A stretch of DNA of 64,000 nt from Bacillus gaemokensis. GTDB lineage: Bacteria > Bacillota > Bacilli > Bacillales > Bacillaceae_G. How positions within the stretch are numbered: the stretch's first letter is position 1; each line of letters starts with the position of its first letter. Position numbers and translations under genes: made by a program. The DNA is taken from positions 556 through 64,555 of the forward strand of contig NZ_LTAQ01000006.1 in the NCBI RefSeq assembly GCF_001590835.1. The letters are read 5' to 3'. Of this stretch, positions 25,503 through 34,611 are shown in pieces. The notes beneath the pieces are model-generated. The model saw nothing but the letters and a program-made list of their open reading frames with translations, made no database searches and was not told the DNA's origin.

Positions 25503-28190
25503 ATGCATAAAAGTTACTTGTCTATTCTAGAGAATTTCAATCTTAAGCCTAATTTACGCTATCCCTGGGCGAGCATAGGTTATACGAATCAAGTGCAGGG
25601 ATGGAAACTCCACTTATCAACTATCGAAACAGAAGCAATGTCATTACTTCAGTTAGTCATTCCATTTCTTCGTGATTCCAAGGTGAATTTTAAAATTGCG
25701 CAGAACGAAAAATTTCTAGGTTTATTAAATGAAGGAGCATTCGGGTCAAAACAGGTTGGGAAATTTATGACGATTTATCCTCATAATGATTCTGAAGCCA
25801 AACAACTTGCGGAAGGTTTAGTCAAAATTACATCAGGTTTCCATGGACCTATTATTCCTACAGATCTAAGGCTTGGGGATATTGTCTATACAAGATACGG
25901 GGGGATCAATCCAATTATAACCCGTGACCGTCTTGGGCAGACTTTCCAATCGATTTATGCACCAGATGGAACCTTACGCATTGATTCGTACGATGTACCT
26001 TTTAAATCTCCTGCTGATATTCCAAACCCGTTTCAGGAAATTTTGTCCAGATCGGGTACTTCCCCACTCCAGATTGAATCTTATGATTCAAGTGAACTCT
26101 TGGGACCAGGATATTTGGTTCTTGAAGTGATAAAGGCCGACTCAAAAGGTTCCGTCTTTTTATGCCTTGATTTACGTAATCAGGATGAGGTATGTCTTAA
26201 AATCATCAAACAAGGACGTCCATATTGTGTAAGTGATCAATATGGACGCGATGTCCGAACACGTTTACAACATCAAGAATCCCTTCATCGAATTTTATCT
26301 GGTGCAGTGCCTATACCAAATGTTGATCCCTATTTCGAGGTAAATGATTACGGTTATCTCCCGCTTGAATATATTGAAGGGGAAAATTTGAAAACGTTAA
26401 TATTGAATTTCTATAAAAATGGGTCGTGGGATAGTATGAATGTTGATAAGCAACTTCAATTATTGACTTACCTACGCAAAATCATAAAGGCCATTAATCA
26501 GCTGCATGATAAAGGTTACATTCATCGCGACCTTACAGGATCTAATATTTGGATTGGAAAAGATGAACAAGTGTATTTAATTGATCTTGAACTAACTCAT
26601 GCCATAGATGATGAATCTCCAGCATTCTGTCTCGGAACTCCTGGCTTTATGTCACCGGATCAAAATGAAAAAAAAACACCCACATTTGCTGACGATATAT
26701 ACGCTTTGGGTTGTGTAATGGTGTTACTCTTTACTGGACTTGATCCAAACCATGTTTTATTTGTGAATAAAAACGATCTAAAAAATCGTTTAAATGAATT
26801 GTTGAAAAGTGTACCTGATAATGTTATTGAAATGATAACAAATTGCCTTCATGATGATCCATTAATTCGTCCTAATTTAAAAAACATAAAATTAATCTTA
26901 GAAAGCTACATTTCAATATTAAATAGCAAGTTACAAACAACAAATAGCCCTATATCGATGATTTCCTATAATAAATCTGTCGATCAAAAAGATTTGAATA
27001 ATATTATATTAAAAGGTCAACAGGGTTTACTCCATGATGTAGTTATCAATAAGGATTCAGGGCTATGGTTGTCTCCTCCTTATAAAAAAGATAATAAAAT
27101 AAGTCCAACATCAGAGCCATTTGAGATGTTTCGTGATGCGAATAGAGGTATAGCAGGAGTAGTATATCTACTGGGACGGATGGCTCGATATGGTTATAAA
27201 ACGAAAGAAATAAAGGAAAGAGTACAAAAAGCTATTCAATGGCTTCTTACAAGTGATTCTGGGGAGTCTTCACCCGGATTGCATTTTGGTGAGGCCGGTG
27301 TGGCTGTAGCTCTTGTTGAAGCGATTTCCGGCGGTTTAATTGAAAGGAATAGTGAAATTAATCATTTCCTGTTAAAAGCCCTGAATGGCAAACTTGATTG
27401 GCCTGACGTCACACACGGAGCAGCAGGCCAAGGTATATCTATACTTTATTGTGCAGATCGTCTGAATGATCGTCAATTGCTTGATTTTTCACATCGATGT
27501 GCCGATTTTCTGATTAAAAGTCAAAAAGATGACGGTTCTTGGGAAATGCCACCCGGTGTTGAAGGAATGAGTGGTGAAACACTGACAGGTTTTGCTCACG
27601 GGGTTGCCGGTATGGTTTATTTTTTGGCCGAATATTCTCGCCGTTTTGAAAATAATGAAGCGAATAGGGCATGGAAAGCGGGAGTGAATTGGCTCATTAT
27701 TCAGTCGATTTCTGAAGACGACGGAAAGACTCTTGAATGGAAATACAGTGATAAAAACGAAGACCGATGGATATGGTGGTGTCACGGTTCTCCAGGAATC
27801 GCCCTCATGTTTCTGAGATTATTTGAACAGACCGGAAATTCTTTATACTCTCAAATGGCATCCAAGGCTTTGCACGTTCTTCCATCCGATCTTTACCATC
27901 ATAATCTTAGTCAATGCCACGGTCTTAGTGGTCTTGGCGAAATATATCTAGAAGCTTTTCGAGTACTTGGTGACAAGGAATGGTTCAGAAGAGCGCAACA
28001 AATTGCACATACTCTTATCAACCTTCGTCATGAAACAGAATATGGTACTGCAAACTGGCTAGTGGAAGATCCTAACGCCGCTAGTGCGGATCTCATGGTT
28101 GGATCAGGAGGTGTCATACACTTTTTACTTAAATTTTTGTTAAATAATGAAAAAATTGGTTTCCCTTTGTTGTTGGAACCTATATTTTAA
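25503..28190 (+). CDS. Class III/IV lanthionine synthetase (lyase-kinase-cyclase, LanKC/LanL)
   Basis: An 895-residue three-part enzyme. Residues 1-190 are the lyase-like N-terminal domain of LanKC. Residues 195-475 form a protein kinase (LCLDLRNQDEVCLKIIK with the Lys, HRDLTGSN at 341-348, DLE in place of DFG at 361-363). Residues 510-890 form a LanC-like cyclase with repeated Gly-rich helical hairpins. Cys760 in WWCHGSPG and Cys805-His806 in QCHGLSGLG are the zinc ligands of the LanC family. Zinc ligands fit class IV (LanL) better than class III. It should phosphorylate Ser/Thr in the precursor, eliminate phosphate and add Cys. AAAGGAG precedes the ATG at 25503. Confidence 0.9.
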   Translation: MHKSYLSILENFNLKPNLRYPWASIGYTNQVQGWKLHLSTIETEAMSLLQLVIPFLRDSKVNFKIAQNEKFLGLLNEGAFGSKQVGKFMTIYPHNDSEAKQLAEGLVKITSGFHGPIIPTDLRLGDIVYTRYGGINPIITRDRLGQTFQSIYAPDGTLRIDSYDVPFKSPADIPNPFQEILSRSGTSPLQIESYDSSELLGPGYLVLEVIKADSKGSVFLCLDLRNQDEVCLKIIKQGRPYCVSDQYGRDVRTRLQHQESLHRILSGAVPIPNVDPYFEVNDYGYLPLEYIEGENLKTLILNFYKNGSWDSMNVDKQLQLLTYLRKIIKAINQLHDKGYIHRDLTGSNIWIGKDEQVYLIDLELTHAIDDESPAFCLGTPGFMSPDQNEKKTPTFADDIYALGCVMVLLFTGLDPNHVLFVNKNDLKNRLNELLKSVPDNVIEMITNCLHDDPLIRPNLKNIKLILESYISILNSKLQTTNSPISMISYNKSVDQKDLNNIILKGQQGLLHDVVINKDSGLWLSPPYKKDNKISPTSEPFEMFRDANRGIAGVVYLLGRMARYGYKTKEIKERVQKAIQWLLTSDSGESSPGLHFGEAGVAVALVEAISGGLIERNSEINHFLLKALNGKLDWPDVTHGAAGQGISILYCADRLNDRQLLDFSHRCADFLIKSQKDDGSWEMPPGVEGMSGETLTGFAHGVAGMVYFLAEYSRRFENNEANRAWKAGVNWLIIQSISEDDGKTLEWKYSDKNEDRWIWWCHGSPGIALMFLRLFEQTGNSLYSQMASKALHVLPSDLYHHNLSQCHGLSGLGEIYLEAFRVLGDKEWFRRAQQIAHTLINLRHETEYGTANWLVEDPNAASADLMVGSGGVIHFLLKFLLNNEKIGFPLLLEPIF

Positions 28191-28295
28191 TTAAAAAATT
28201 AACCCATTTAAATTACATTTTTAGTTTGGACTTTAACAAGGATTAAACCTTTGAATAAATTATATGGAGTTTTCGAAAAAGGAGGTATTTGTAAA

Positions 28296-28880
28296 ATGTA
28301 TTTTTTACCCTACAATTATTGCTACAATCAATCGATAAACTATGATTACTCGAGAGCTAATCATCATAAAGTCTATACCACATCCATTCCTATTTATATA
28401 AATGGTGAAAATATAAATAAACCCCCATATATAGCATTGAATTACCACCCTAATAGTGTACAACAACCAGTTGTATATGTTCCAATTACTCTATTTTCTA
28501 AAGTAGGAGCAACAGTTCATTGGGATGAGCCAACTCAAGTAATTAGTGTAGGTACTGATGAGTTTCTGGAAGATAAGCTTATTGCATTAAAAGCTCGGGT
28601 CATGGCTTATGAAGAACTTAGGAGAGCAGTTGGAATGCTTGGATATAGATATAATGGTATGGTGGATGGAAAATTTGTATTTAGTGGGACATGGTGGGAT
28701 ATATCAGACCCAAATGCAGATAAGACATCAATAGCGAATACTCTTACTGTAGGTAAGCATTACACTGGTTTCATGGACCTACCTACTTTTACGATAATTA
28801 ATGACCACGGAGAAGAAATTGAATTTCAAAGGTCATATCACTCTCTCGTTGCAGAAGGTATCGCCGCTTTCCTTCCCTAG
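28296..28880 (+). CDS. Protein with copper amine oxidase-like N-terminal domain
   Basis: A 194-residue protein without a signal peptide. IYINGENINKPPYIALNYHP, then YVPITLFSKVGATVHWDEPTQVISV matches the copper amine oxidase-like N-terminal domain, a beta-rich unit often found on Bacillus surface or wall proteins. The rest is of unknown type. AAGGAGG is before the ATG at 28296. Placed after the synthetase, it could belong to the peptide locus (for example immunity), or be independent. I see no secretion signal, which is odd for this domain. Confidence 0.65.
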   Translation: MYFLPYNYCYNQSINYDYSRANHHKVYTTSIPIYINGENINKPPYIALNYHPNSVQQPVVYVPITLFSKVGATVHWDEPTQVISVGTDEFLEDKLIALKARVMAYEELRRAVGMLGYRYNGMVDGKFVFSGTWWDISDPNADKTSIANTLTVGKHYTGFMDLPTFTIINDHGEEIEFQRSYHSLVAEGIAAFLP

Positions 28881-29025
28881 AAGTAAAATAAGAAAATTCT
28901 TTCCCGTTTAAACAGACCTATTTTGTGAGACGTACGCATCTGTGATAATGGTGAATTTCATACCCCATGTCCAGTGTGAACTGAACTCAAAAAGTTAGAC
29001 ACATATTTTAAACAACTAATAAGGA

Positions 29026-29110
29026 TTAAACTCTGTATTGTACAGGGGATAATCCTTTTAATGTTGCTTTAATTCGTTTGTTATTGTAGATGTTGTTGTT
29101 TAGTGACAAT
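29026..29110 (-). pseudogene. Remnant of an IS3-family (IS150-like) transposase C-terminus
   Basis: The minus strand reads NIYNNKRIKATLKGLSPVQY and then RV before a stop; YNNKRI-x(4)-L-x-GLSPVQYR is typical of the OrfB C-terminus. The sequence beside it (28981-29002, with CTCAAAAAGTTAGACA) resembles the element's terminal repeat. The rest of the element is gone. Confidence 0.7.
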
Positions 29111-29181
29111 AAATTTGTTTCATTTATAGTATAACCGTTTAAAGACTAATAAAGTTGTTTAAATTCATTCGAGAAAAGTAA

Positions 29182-29213
29182 AAAAAGAGTCCTATTAATT
29201 TAAGACTCTTTTT
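29182..29213. terminator. Terminator-like hairpin
   Basis: AAAAAGAGTC pairs with GACTCTTTTT, with a 12-base loop. It can act in both directions, but no gene adjoins it. Confidence 0.6.
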
Positions 29214-29367
29214 CGTTTTATGTAAGAAGATGTTTAGCATTTTAATTGATTATATGTTGAACTGAGTGCTCGATAATAAATAATTGCAATGATAGAAACA
29301 AGTAATGTGTAATTTTCACTTTGGAGTAATTATGAATGCTTAAGTTGATGGATGTGTGGCGATACCT

Positions 29368-29387
29368 CATGCCTAACAACTTAAGAA
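29368..29387 (+). mobile_element. IS231-like terminal repeat remnant
   Basis: CATGCCTAACAACTTAAGAA matches the 20-bp IS231 end as I recall it (CATGCCCATCAACTTAAGAA) at 18 of 20 bases. A partly inverted related motif, TTAAGTTGATGG, lies at 29340-29351. An open frame on the minus strand (29242-29544) overlaps it and is not a credible gene. Confidence 0.45.
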
Positions 29388-29591
29388 TATTAACTCCCCC
29401 CAGGAATAGCATTTTTTCGTTATATGGATACAAAATTATTTTAACTTGATAGCTATGTGGTGCTATACCTATTAATGGCCTTTTTAGAGGATAGTCGTTT
29501 GGAAATAGATAATAATCGATATGAATAAATTCATTTCTTTTCACAAAAAATTCTAATGTATTAAAACAATTATTATATTAGGAGGTAAACT

Positions 29592-31193
29592 ATGCCAGAA
29601 CCAATAGTCCAATTTGAAACCAACGGAAAAGCGTCTATTCTGAACTATAACGTCCCCGAACCGACTTCTTATACTGGTAAAAATTGCATAAATATCGAAT
29701 TAGATGGGGACATATTTATTCCGGGACCTAACATTACCGAACCGCCAGCAAGAGACAATGTTCTTGAAGATGGCGATGAAATCCAACAAGCGGTATCCAA
29801 TGCCTTACAATCTGGATATTTTCCATCAAAATATTTTCCAAATGTGAAAATTGCGACGAACTCTTTAGCAATACACGCAACGGAATACAGTCCAGAAACT
29901 CTTTCCAAGACAGCATCTACCTCATTAGTTTCAATTGGAGATAAATTGCAGTTAAGAAATATTTTGGCTAAAATCGACCCTCCAGTTGTTTCGACTCGTA
30001 TTAAAAACGGGGAACGATTGAACATCTATAAAAATATGTATGGTACATATGAGTATAATTTTATAACCCCACCGAAACAAGCGGATCCACGCCTAATGCT
30101 CGTCGAAATCTATAGACTAACTTCTTTCGCAGGAGATTATGGAGCTGGACGAACAATCAAAACGTTCTCGCTACTTCCAGGTGAACGAACAAAAATGACG
30201 ATCAAAACGTATCGAAAAACTGAAACAGAAGAGAAACGTGCATCGAGTATTCTCGATTCTTTTACAGAAGAAAGTGCCAAATCTTTCGAGGATGCTGTTC
30301 AGTCTGAACAATCAGATAAGAGAAATTCTAGCGAGAATTTTGAGTATCATGTAGAAGCGGAAGCAAACGCTGCCTGGGGGTGGGGAAGCGCAAAAGTGTC
30401 GGGAGGTGTTAAAGGGGGCTCTAATTCTTCCAGAGAGGAATTTACAAAGAACGTTTCAAATGCCACACAAAAGCATTCTTCTAAAGCGTCGGCTAAACGT
30501 GATGTACAAATTAACACGAGTTATGAATCAAAAGTAACTACAGGTGAAGAAACCACGATTGAACGTCAGTTGGAAAACATTAATGTCAGCCGTACGCTAA
30601 ATTTTGTTTTTAGACAGATGAACCAGGAGTTTATAACCTTACTTCACTTAGTAGATGTTCGTGTCGCATTTTTTAATGGATTCGCCGAATCACGTCGTGA
30701 ATACCCACTCACTCAACTCGATGATTTACTAGAAGAAGTGGTTAAGGAAACAGAACGGAAAAAAGTACGGCAAATAATCATAGACGAACTAACAAACATT
30801 TTTGATTATCAAGATAATCTTCATTCAATAATTGAGCAAAAAAATTATCCGGAAAGTGAAAAGCACTATTATCGTGTGAAAAAAGATTTGAAGTCCACAT
30901 ATAAAGGTAAGACAGTATCTGGTATTATTTTGTCCGCAAAAGAAAACGTGATGAGAACGGATGGGGTTATTGTTGAAGCGTTGCTTGGTCAGGGAGATGC
31001 ACTTGATGCTTATTCTCACGGACTACAAGATGAAACTGTACGAGAAAAGAAGTTGACAAACGAATTGGCTCAAGCAAAATTGCTTCGTGAACAATTGGCA
31101 CAAAAGATTGTTAACACTAAAGACACCGAGGCTGCAAAATTGTATGAAAAAATATTTCCATGCTGCAAAAAGGACGGAGATGAACAATCATGA
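29592..31193 (+). CDS. Unrecognised 533-residue protein, first of a coupled pair
   Basis: No signal peptide or membrane span. Residues 1-130 are mixed. Residues 165-215 contain VEIYRLTSFAGDYGAGRTIK and FSLLPGERTKMTIKTYRKTE. A long Ser/Ala/Glu-rich segment follows (about 216-330), with AWGWGSAKVSGGVKGGSNSS at 261-280. SRTLNFVFRQMNQEFITLLH (333-352) is strikingly regular. The C-terminus (about 480-525) is probably coiled coil and ends in CC-KKDGDE. AGGAGG precedes the ATG. The stop overlaps the next start. It is richer in GC than its surroundings, a sign of transfer. I do not recognise a function. Confidence 0.85.
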   Translation: MPEPIVQFETNGKASILNYNVPEPTSYTGKNCINIELDGDIFIPGPNITEPPARDNVLEDGDEIQQAVSNALQSGYFPSKYFPNVKIATNSLAIHATEYSPETLSKTASTSLVSIGDKLQLRNILAKIDPPVVSTRIKNGERLNIYKNMYGTYEYNFITPPKQADPRLMLVEIYRLTSFAGDYGAGRTIKTFSLLPGERTKMTIKTYRKTETEEKRASSILDSFTEESAKSFEDAVQSEQSDKRNSSENFEYHVEAEANAAWGWGSAKVSGGVKGGSNSSREEFTKNVSNATQKHSSKASAKRDVQINTSYESKVTTGEETTIERQLENINVSRTLNFVFRQMNQEFITLLHLVDVRVAFFNGFAESRREYPLTQLDDLLEEVVKETERKKVRQIIIDELTNIFDYQDNLHSIIEQKNYPESEKHYYRVKKDLKSTYKGKTVSGIILSAKENVMRTDGVIVEALLGQGDALDAYSHGLQDETVREKKLTNELAQAKLLREQLAQKIVNTKDTEAAKLYEKIFPCCKKDGDEQS

Positions 31194-32017
31194 GCGGAGA
31201 TAGCCGGGTTACTCCTATAACTCCGCTTGGTTCAATTCATCGGATATTAAATACGTCTATGATGAATTCACCAGTTTCCTCCTTGAGTTCTCTCGCAAAA
31301 ACATGGGAAGCAAATAACGCTAGACTTCGTGCTCTGTTTAATCCGTTGCTAGCATCAGCCACACTGCCCCCCATCGATTCGTTGCCAATGACGTCGTTTG
31401 TGGAGATGCGGATACAGGGTACAAGCAGGTTTCACAACGCAGAACTGGGTGTCAACCCAAATTCGTGGAAACCATCGTTCGTGAACGCAACAGAGATTAT
31501 TTTTCGCCTACGCCAGTCAGCGCGAGGTAAGTGGAAAGACTTTGAGGTTCATCAGGTAACAGCGGAAATGGCTCGAGAGAGATTCTTTTCCAATGGAGTC
31601 AATAGTTGGCAGTTGTCGAAAATTAGTAATAAACTTGTCGAGGATGCCCCGGATCCAGGACTACAATCTGCGGAACCAGTCGGCAACGTCGCAGAAGTAG
31701 CGTTTTACGATGCTCCAGGTCCTCAGTATAATGGCAAGGATCGGGTGATTAACCTTGGGAGTGGAGTTCTTTCTACGGATTATGGAAATATGCTCCTAAT
31801 TCAACAAAACTTCCTCTGCTGGGTGGAGGCTCGCCCAAACGCGGGAGGTCCACTTAGACGCATTTCTCCGGTTTTTCCATGGCACAGCCGTCAGTGTCTG
31901 GCCTTTGATGAGCATGCAAACAAATGGGTACCTTATCATCTAGCGTTTCAGCAGCCAGGAGATGGACCTGGAACGTTTATGTTCAGTTCCCACATTGGTC
32001 CAGGGTTAGATGTCTAA
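31190..32017 (+). CDS. Unrecognised 275-residue protein, coupled to the preceding gene
   Basis: The ATG at 31190 overlaps the previous TGA by the ATGA motif, so the two are translationally coupled and probably act together. No signal peptide. The protein is rich in Pro, Asn, Trp and small residues, with VNSWQLSKISNKLV, AEPVGNVAEVAFYDAPGPQY, and a Pro-rich PGPQYNG and QQPGDGPGTF loop pattern suggestive of a beta-rich fold. GC content is higher than in nearby genes. No family is recognised; function unknown. Confidence 0.82.
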   Translation: MSGDSRVTPITPLGSIHRILNTSMMNSPVSSLSSLAKTWEANNARLRALFNPLLASATLPPIDSLPMTSFVEMRIQGTSRFHNAELGVNPNSWKPSFVNATEIIFRLRQSARGKWKDFEVHQVTAEMARERFFSNGVNSWQLSKISNKLVEDAPDPGLQSAEPVGNVAEVAFYDAPGPQYNGKDRVINLGSGVLSTDYGNMLLIQQNFLCWVEARPNAGGPLRRISPVFPWHSRQCLAFDEHANKWVPYHLAFQQPGDGPGTFMFSSHIGPGLDV

Positions 32018-32679
32018 AACATCCGAGGAACAAGATTTAAACAGGTAGTATATAATATGTCCTGTTTCCAGGGGGAGACACGGTAGCTGCCCTCAAGCCG
32101 AAGACTTGGGGCATAAGAAGGTGCCCTCGCTTACTGCTCGATTTTAAAATGGAAGCCGCCAGTGTGAAGTAACCCCATAAAGTTAGTGAGACAGGTTATT
32201 TCATAAAGAAACTTCTTAGGCATGGGCTGGATTATTGTATCAGGCTCATGCCTTTTAAGGGTAGAAGGAGCATCTGTGTCCAGAAGCATAAAGTAGATTC
32301 TAAATAAAGGGTAAAACATTATAATTGTCGATACAAGACCGTCTAGTGTCAGAAAATCTACACTTATTACAATGATTACTGGCTCAATTAAATCACCAGT
32401 AGGATAAATAAAGTGAATAGATTATATGAGAATGGATTGATAAAGGGAGAAAATGGAGAAAGAAGTAAACTTGATTATTTAGGTTTTGTTACTGATGGAA
32501 AAACAGTAAAGATACGTGAAAAGAGTTTGTTTAAATATCATACTTGTGCTTATAGAAAAGCAAGAGTATGTAGGAATGTTACTAACAAGTAGGGACTTTT
32601 GGAACATAAAGAATCAAAACCTAAGCTATGATTACTTATTTTTCAAGAAATAGATAGCTCAGATTTTGGGTTTCAATAT
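32018..32679. other. Gene-poor junction with IS-like debris
   Basis: A GC-rich patch (32070-32130) has no clear identity. CCCCATAAAGTTAGTGAGAC near 32172 resembles an IS3-type terminal sequence and has the same orientation as the remnant at 28985. A 59-codon frame (32413-32592) is listed separately. No intact gene is certain. Confidence 0.4.
32413..32592 (+). CDS. Short unrecognised frame, possibly a fragment
   Basis: GTG start, 59 residues: it reads VNRLYENGLIKGENGERSKL and then DYLGFVTDGKTVKIREKSLF, ending RNVTNK. No good ribosome site is seen. The composition is protein-like, so it may be the relic of a plasmid or phage gene. Confidence 0.3.
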   Translation: MNRLYENGLIKGENGERSKLDYLGFVTDGKTVKIREKSLFKYHTCAYRKARVCRNVTNK

Positions 32680-34227
32680 TTATATTCTAGTGTATAATTC
32701 AACTACAAATTCATCTTTTCTTTGCCAACTTTTCTTTCTTAAATACGTTGCCTTTTCAAGAACTGATTTAAGAAGGCGATTTTTCTTTTCTATATCTTCA
32801 GTCGTATAGTATGCTTCTAATACGTTTTTAATTTTGGGAACAAATTCATATATATGTTTTTCTTTTTCTAATACACGCTTAATTTCGTACTCAAGTTGTT
32901 CTATTTCTTGTTGTGTAGTTTTTAAACGTATTACAATGGATTTCTGTCGTTCTAAAAAAGTTTCAATATTGTATATACCCTTCTCCAACAAATCATGGAG
33001 GTTATTTTTTTGCTTTTGTAAATCGTTAATTTGTTGCGATTTGTTCTCTAAAGCTTTTCGTTGTAGCAAAATGTTATTTTGGGGTTTCTTTTTTTGTACC
33101 ATATTCTCCTGTATCTCAAAGCTTTCAATAATTTGTTTTAATCCATCAAGTATGCGCTGTTCAACAAGTATTAAGGATGCCCCTTTTTGAATTCCTTTAC
33201 AAGATGGTTGTACACAACGCACTTGAGGATTGGGACGATCTTTCCGTGGTTGATAAAGCATGGAATGACCGCATAGTTCACATAATAAGATGCCTGCCAA
33301 TGGATTAGAAAGTTTTTTTGTTTTGGTTGTTGGTGGTCTCCAGCGTTTACTATGTGCCATGTTGGCTTTTTGAAATAGTTCTTCCGATACAAGCGAAGGG
33401 TGAGCATGATTGTGTCGTTGCCATCTTTCTTTTGATACCTTTTTACGAATATATTTTCCATTTTGTTTAATATAACGTATTTTTCCCCAAATAATGTGAC
33501 CAAGATATACTTCATTTTTGATAATAGATGAGATAGTTGAAGGATTCCAATACTCACCTTCAGGTGGAGAAATTCCTAGTCTATCTAGTTTTTGTGCAAT
33601 TGCCTGTCTTCCCATTCCATCAGCCATGTATTCAAAAATTTTAGGTATCACCCAGCTTCTTTCAGAATCAGGATAAAGTTTTAAATTATCATCTCGTAAG
33701 TACCCATAAGGAGGAACACGAGAGATGGATTTTCCTTCTTTTGCAGAAGCCCTTCTACCACGCTGCATACGCTTAACAATTGTTTTCAACTCTTCTCGAG
33801 CAATCAAAGATTTTATACTGAAGGTTAACTCTTGATTTTCATCATTGGGGTTAATGACTTCTGTTGGTGTAATAATGAATGTTTCTGAATAGCGAAACAC
33901 ACGATAAATGGTTCCTTGGTCTACCATATCACCACGACCAAGGCGGTCTAAATCCATCACCAATACTGCATCAGCAATGCCAGTTTCCACTTCACGAAGA
34001 AGCTTTTGCATCATTGGCCTTTCAGATATATATTCACCCGAAACAACTTCTTCAAAAATATCGATAATATTGTGATGCTCCTTATGAGCGAGTTCTAATA
34101 ACTGAGTTCGATGACGCTCAAGCGTATCGTAATGTTGTCCGTGTTCCATTGCCTTTTTTTCTTCTTCTAGGTCTTTTCGGCTTTTACGTAAATAGATAAA
34201 GACATCGAGTTCTTGTGGACGATACAT
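32680..34227 (-). CDS. Large serine recombinase A
   Basis: A 515-residue large serine integrase. Resolvase domain with the catalytic Ser in IYLRKSRKDLEEE, LVMDLDRLGRGDM, and REELKTIVKRMQRGR. Recombinase domain from PPYGYLRDDNLK to about residue 285. Zinc-ribbon CELCGHSML with CVQPSCKG, then a long coiled coil (about 385-470). Members include SpoIVCA and SprA, which excise intervening elements in sporulation genes. I chose the ATG at 34227, six bases after AGGTG; a GTG at 34236 is an alternative. It is leftward and apparently independent of the tandem pair. Confidence 0.93.
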   Translation of the reverse strand: MYRPQELDVFIYLRKSRKDLEEEKKAMEHGQHYDTLERHRTQLLELAHKEHHNIIDIFEEVVSGEYISERPMMQKLLREVETGIADAVLVMDLDRLGRGDMVDQGTIYRVFRYSETFIITPTEVINPNDENQELTFSIKSLIAREELKTIVKRMQRGRRASAKEGKSISRVPPYGYLRDDNLKLYPDSERSWVIPKIFEYMADGMGRQAIAQKLDRLGISPPEGEYWNPSTISSIIKNEVYLGHIIWGKIRYIKQNGKYIRKKVSKERWQRHNHAHPSLVSEELFQKANMAHSKRWRPPTTKTKKLSNPLAGILLCELCGHSMLYQPRKDRPNPQVRCVQPSCKGIQKGASLILVEQRILDGLKQIIESFEIQENMVQKKKPQNNILLQRKALENKSQQINDLQKQKNNLHDLLEKGIYNIETFLERQKSIVIRLKTTQQEIEQLEYEIKRVLEKEKHIYEFVPKIKNVLEAYYTTEDIEKKNRLLKSVLEKATYLRKKSWQRKDEFVVELYTRI

Positions 34228-34346
34228 TTGTTTCACCTACCAGCTTGTCTAGTATTATTGTTATGAATATGTATGGGTAGCTTGTCTTATGAAAATGATA
34301 GTTCGTCTTTTTCCTTGTTTTGCATACATATAGTGCAAGGGGGGAT

Positions 34347-34517
34347 ATGATGAAAGAATTTCAGTTTGGTAATACAAAAGTCATTATTCATTCGCCACTT
34401 GCATCAATGGAAAAAGAAGAACAAAAAGAGTGGTTTCAACAAGAATGGGAAAAGAGAAACCCAGTGTTAAAGTCGATAGTTGAAGCGGCAGTAAATTGTC
34501 AAGAAGAGGAAAAGTAA
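34347..34517 (+). CDS. Small acidic protein next to the recombinase (56 residues)
   Basis: MMKEFQFGNTKVIIHSPLAS, then MEKEEQKEWFQQEWEKRNPV and a short tail. GGGGGG is before the ATG. It is divergent from recombinase A with only about 120 bp between the starts. It is small, helical and charged, with a beta-hairpin N-terminus. This is a sensible candidate for a recombination directionality factor or accessory protein; no experimental link is known to me. Confidence 0.7.
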   Translation: MMKEFQFGNTKVIIHSPLASMEKEEQKEWFQQEWEKRNPVLKSIVEAAVNCQEEEK

Positions 34518-34518
34518 A

Positions 34519-34561
34519 AAGAGCATTCTCTTTTCTTAAGAGATATGCTCTTCTTTTTTTG
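34519..34561 (+). terminator. Terminator after the 56-residue gene
   Basis: AAGAGCAT / ATGCTCTT outside and TCTCTT / AAGAGA inside form a long stem, followed by a T run. Confidence 0.85.
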
Positions 34562-34611
34562 TCAAATTATTCACTGACATAAATAATTATTTTTTATTGT
34601 GAATAGCTTCT

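Larger units (their letters stand above)
28881..29591. other. IS-derived debris
   Basis: The stretch has no intact gene. It holds the end of an IS3-type transposase (29026-29110), a terminator-like hairpin (29182-29213) and IS231-like terminal motifs near 29340-29387. It separates the lanthipeptide locus from the two-gene cassette. Confidence 0.6.

Noticed and set aside
29242-29544. Minus-strand frame of 100 codons before the two-gene cassette
   Set aside because: It lies across IS231-like terminal motifs and lacks a ribosome site.
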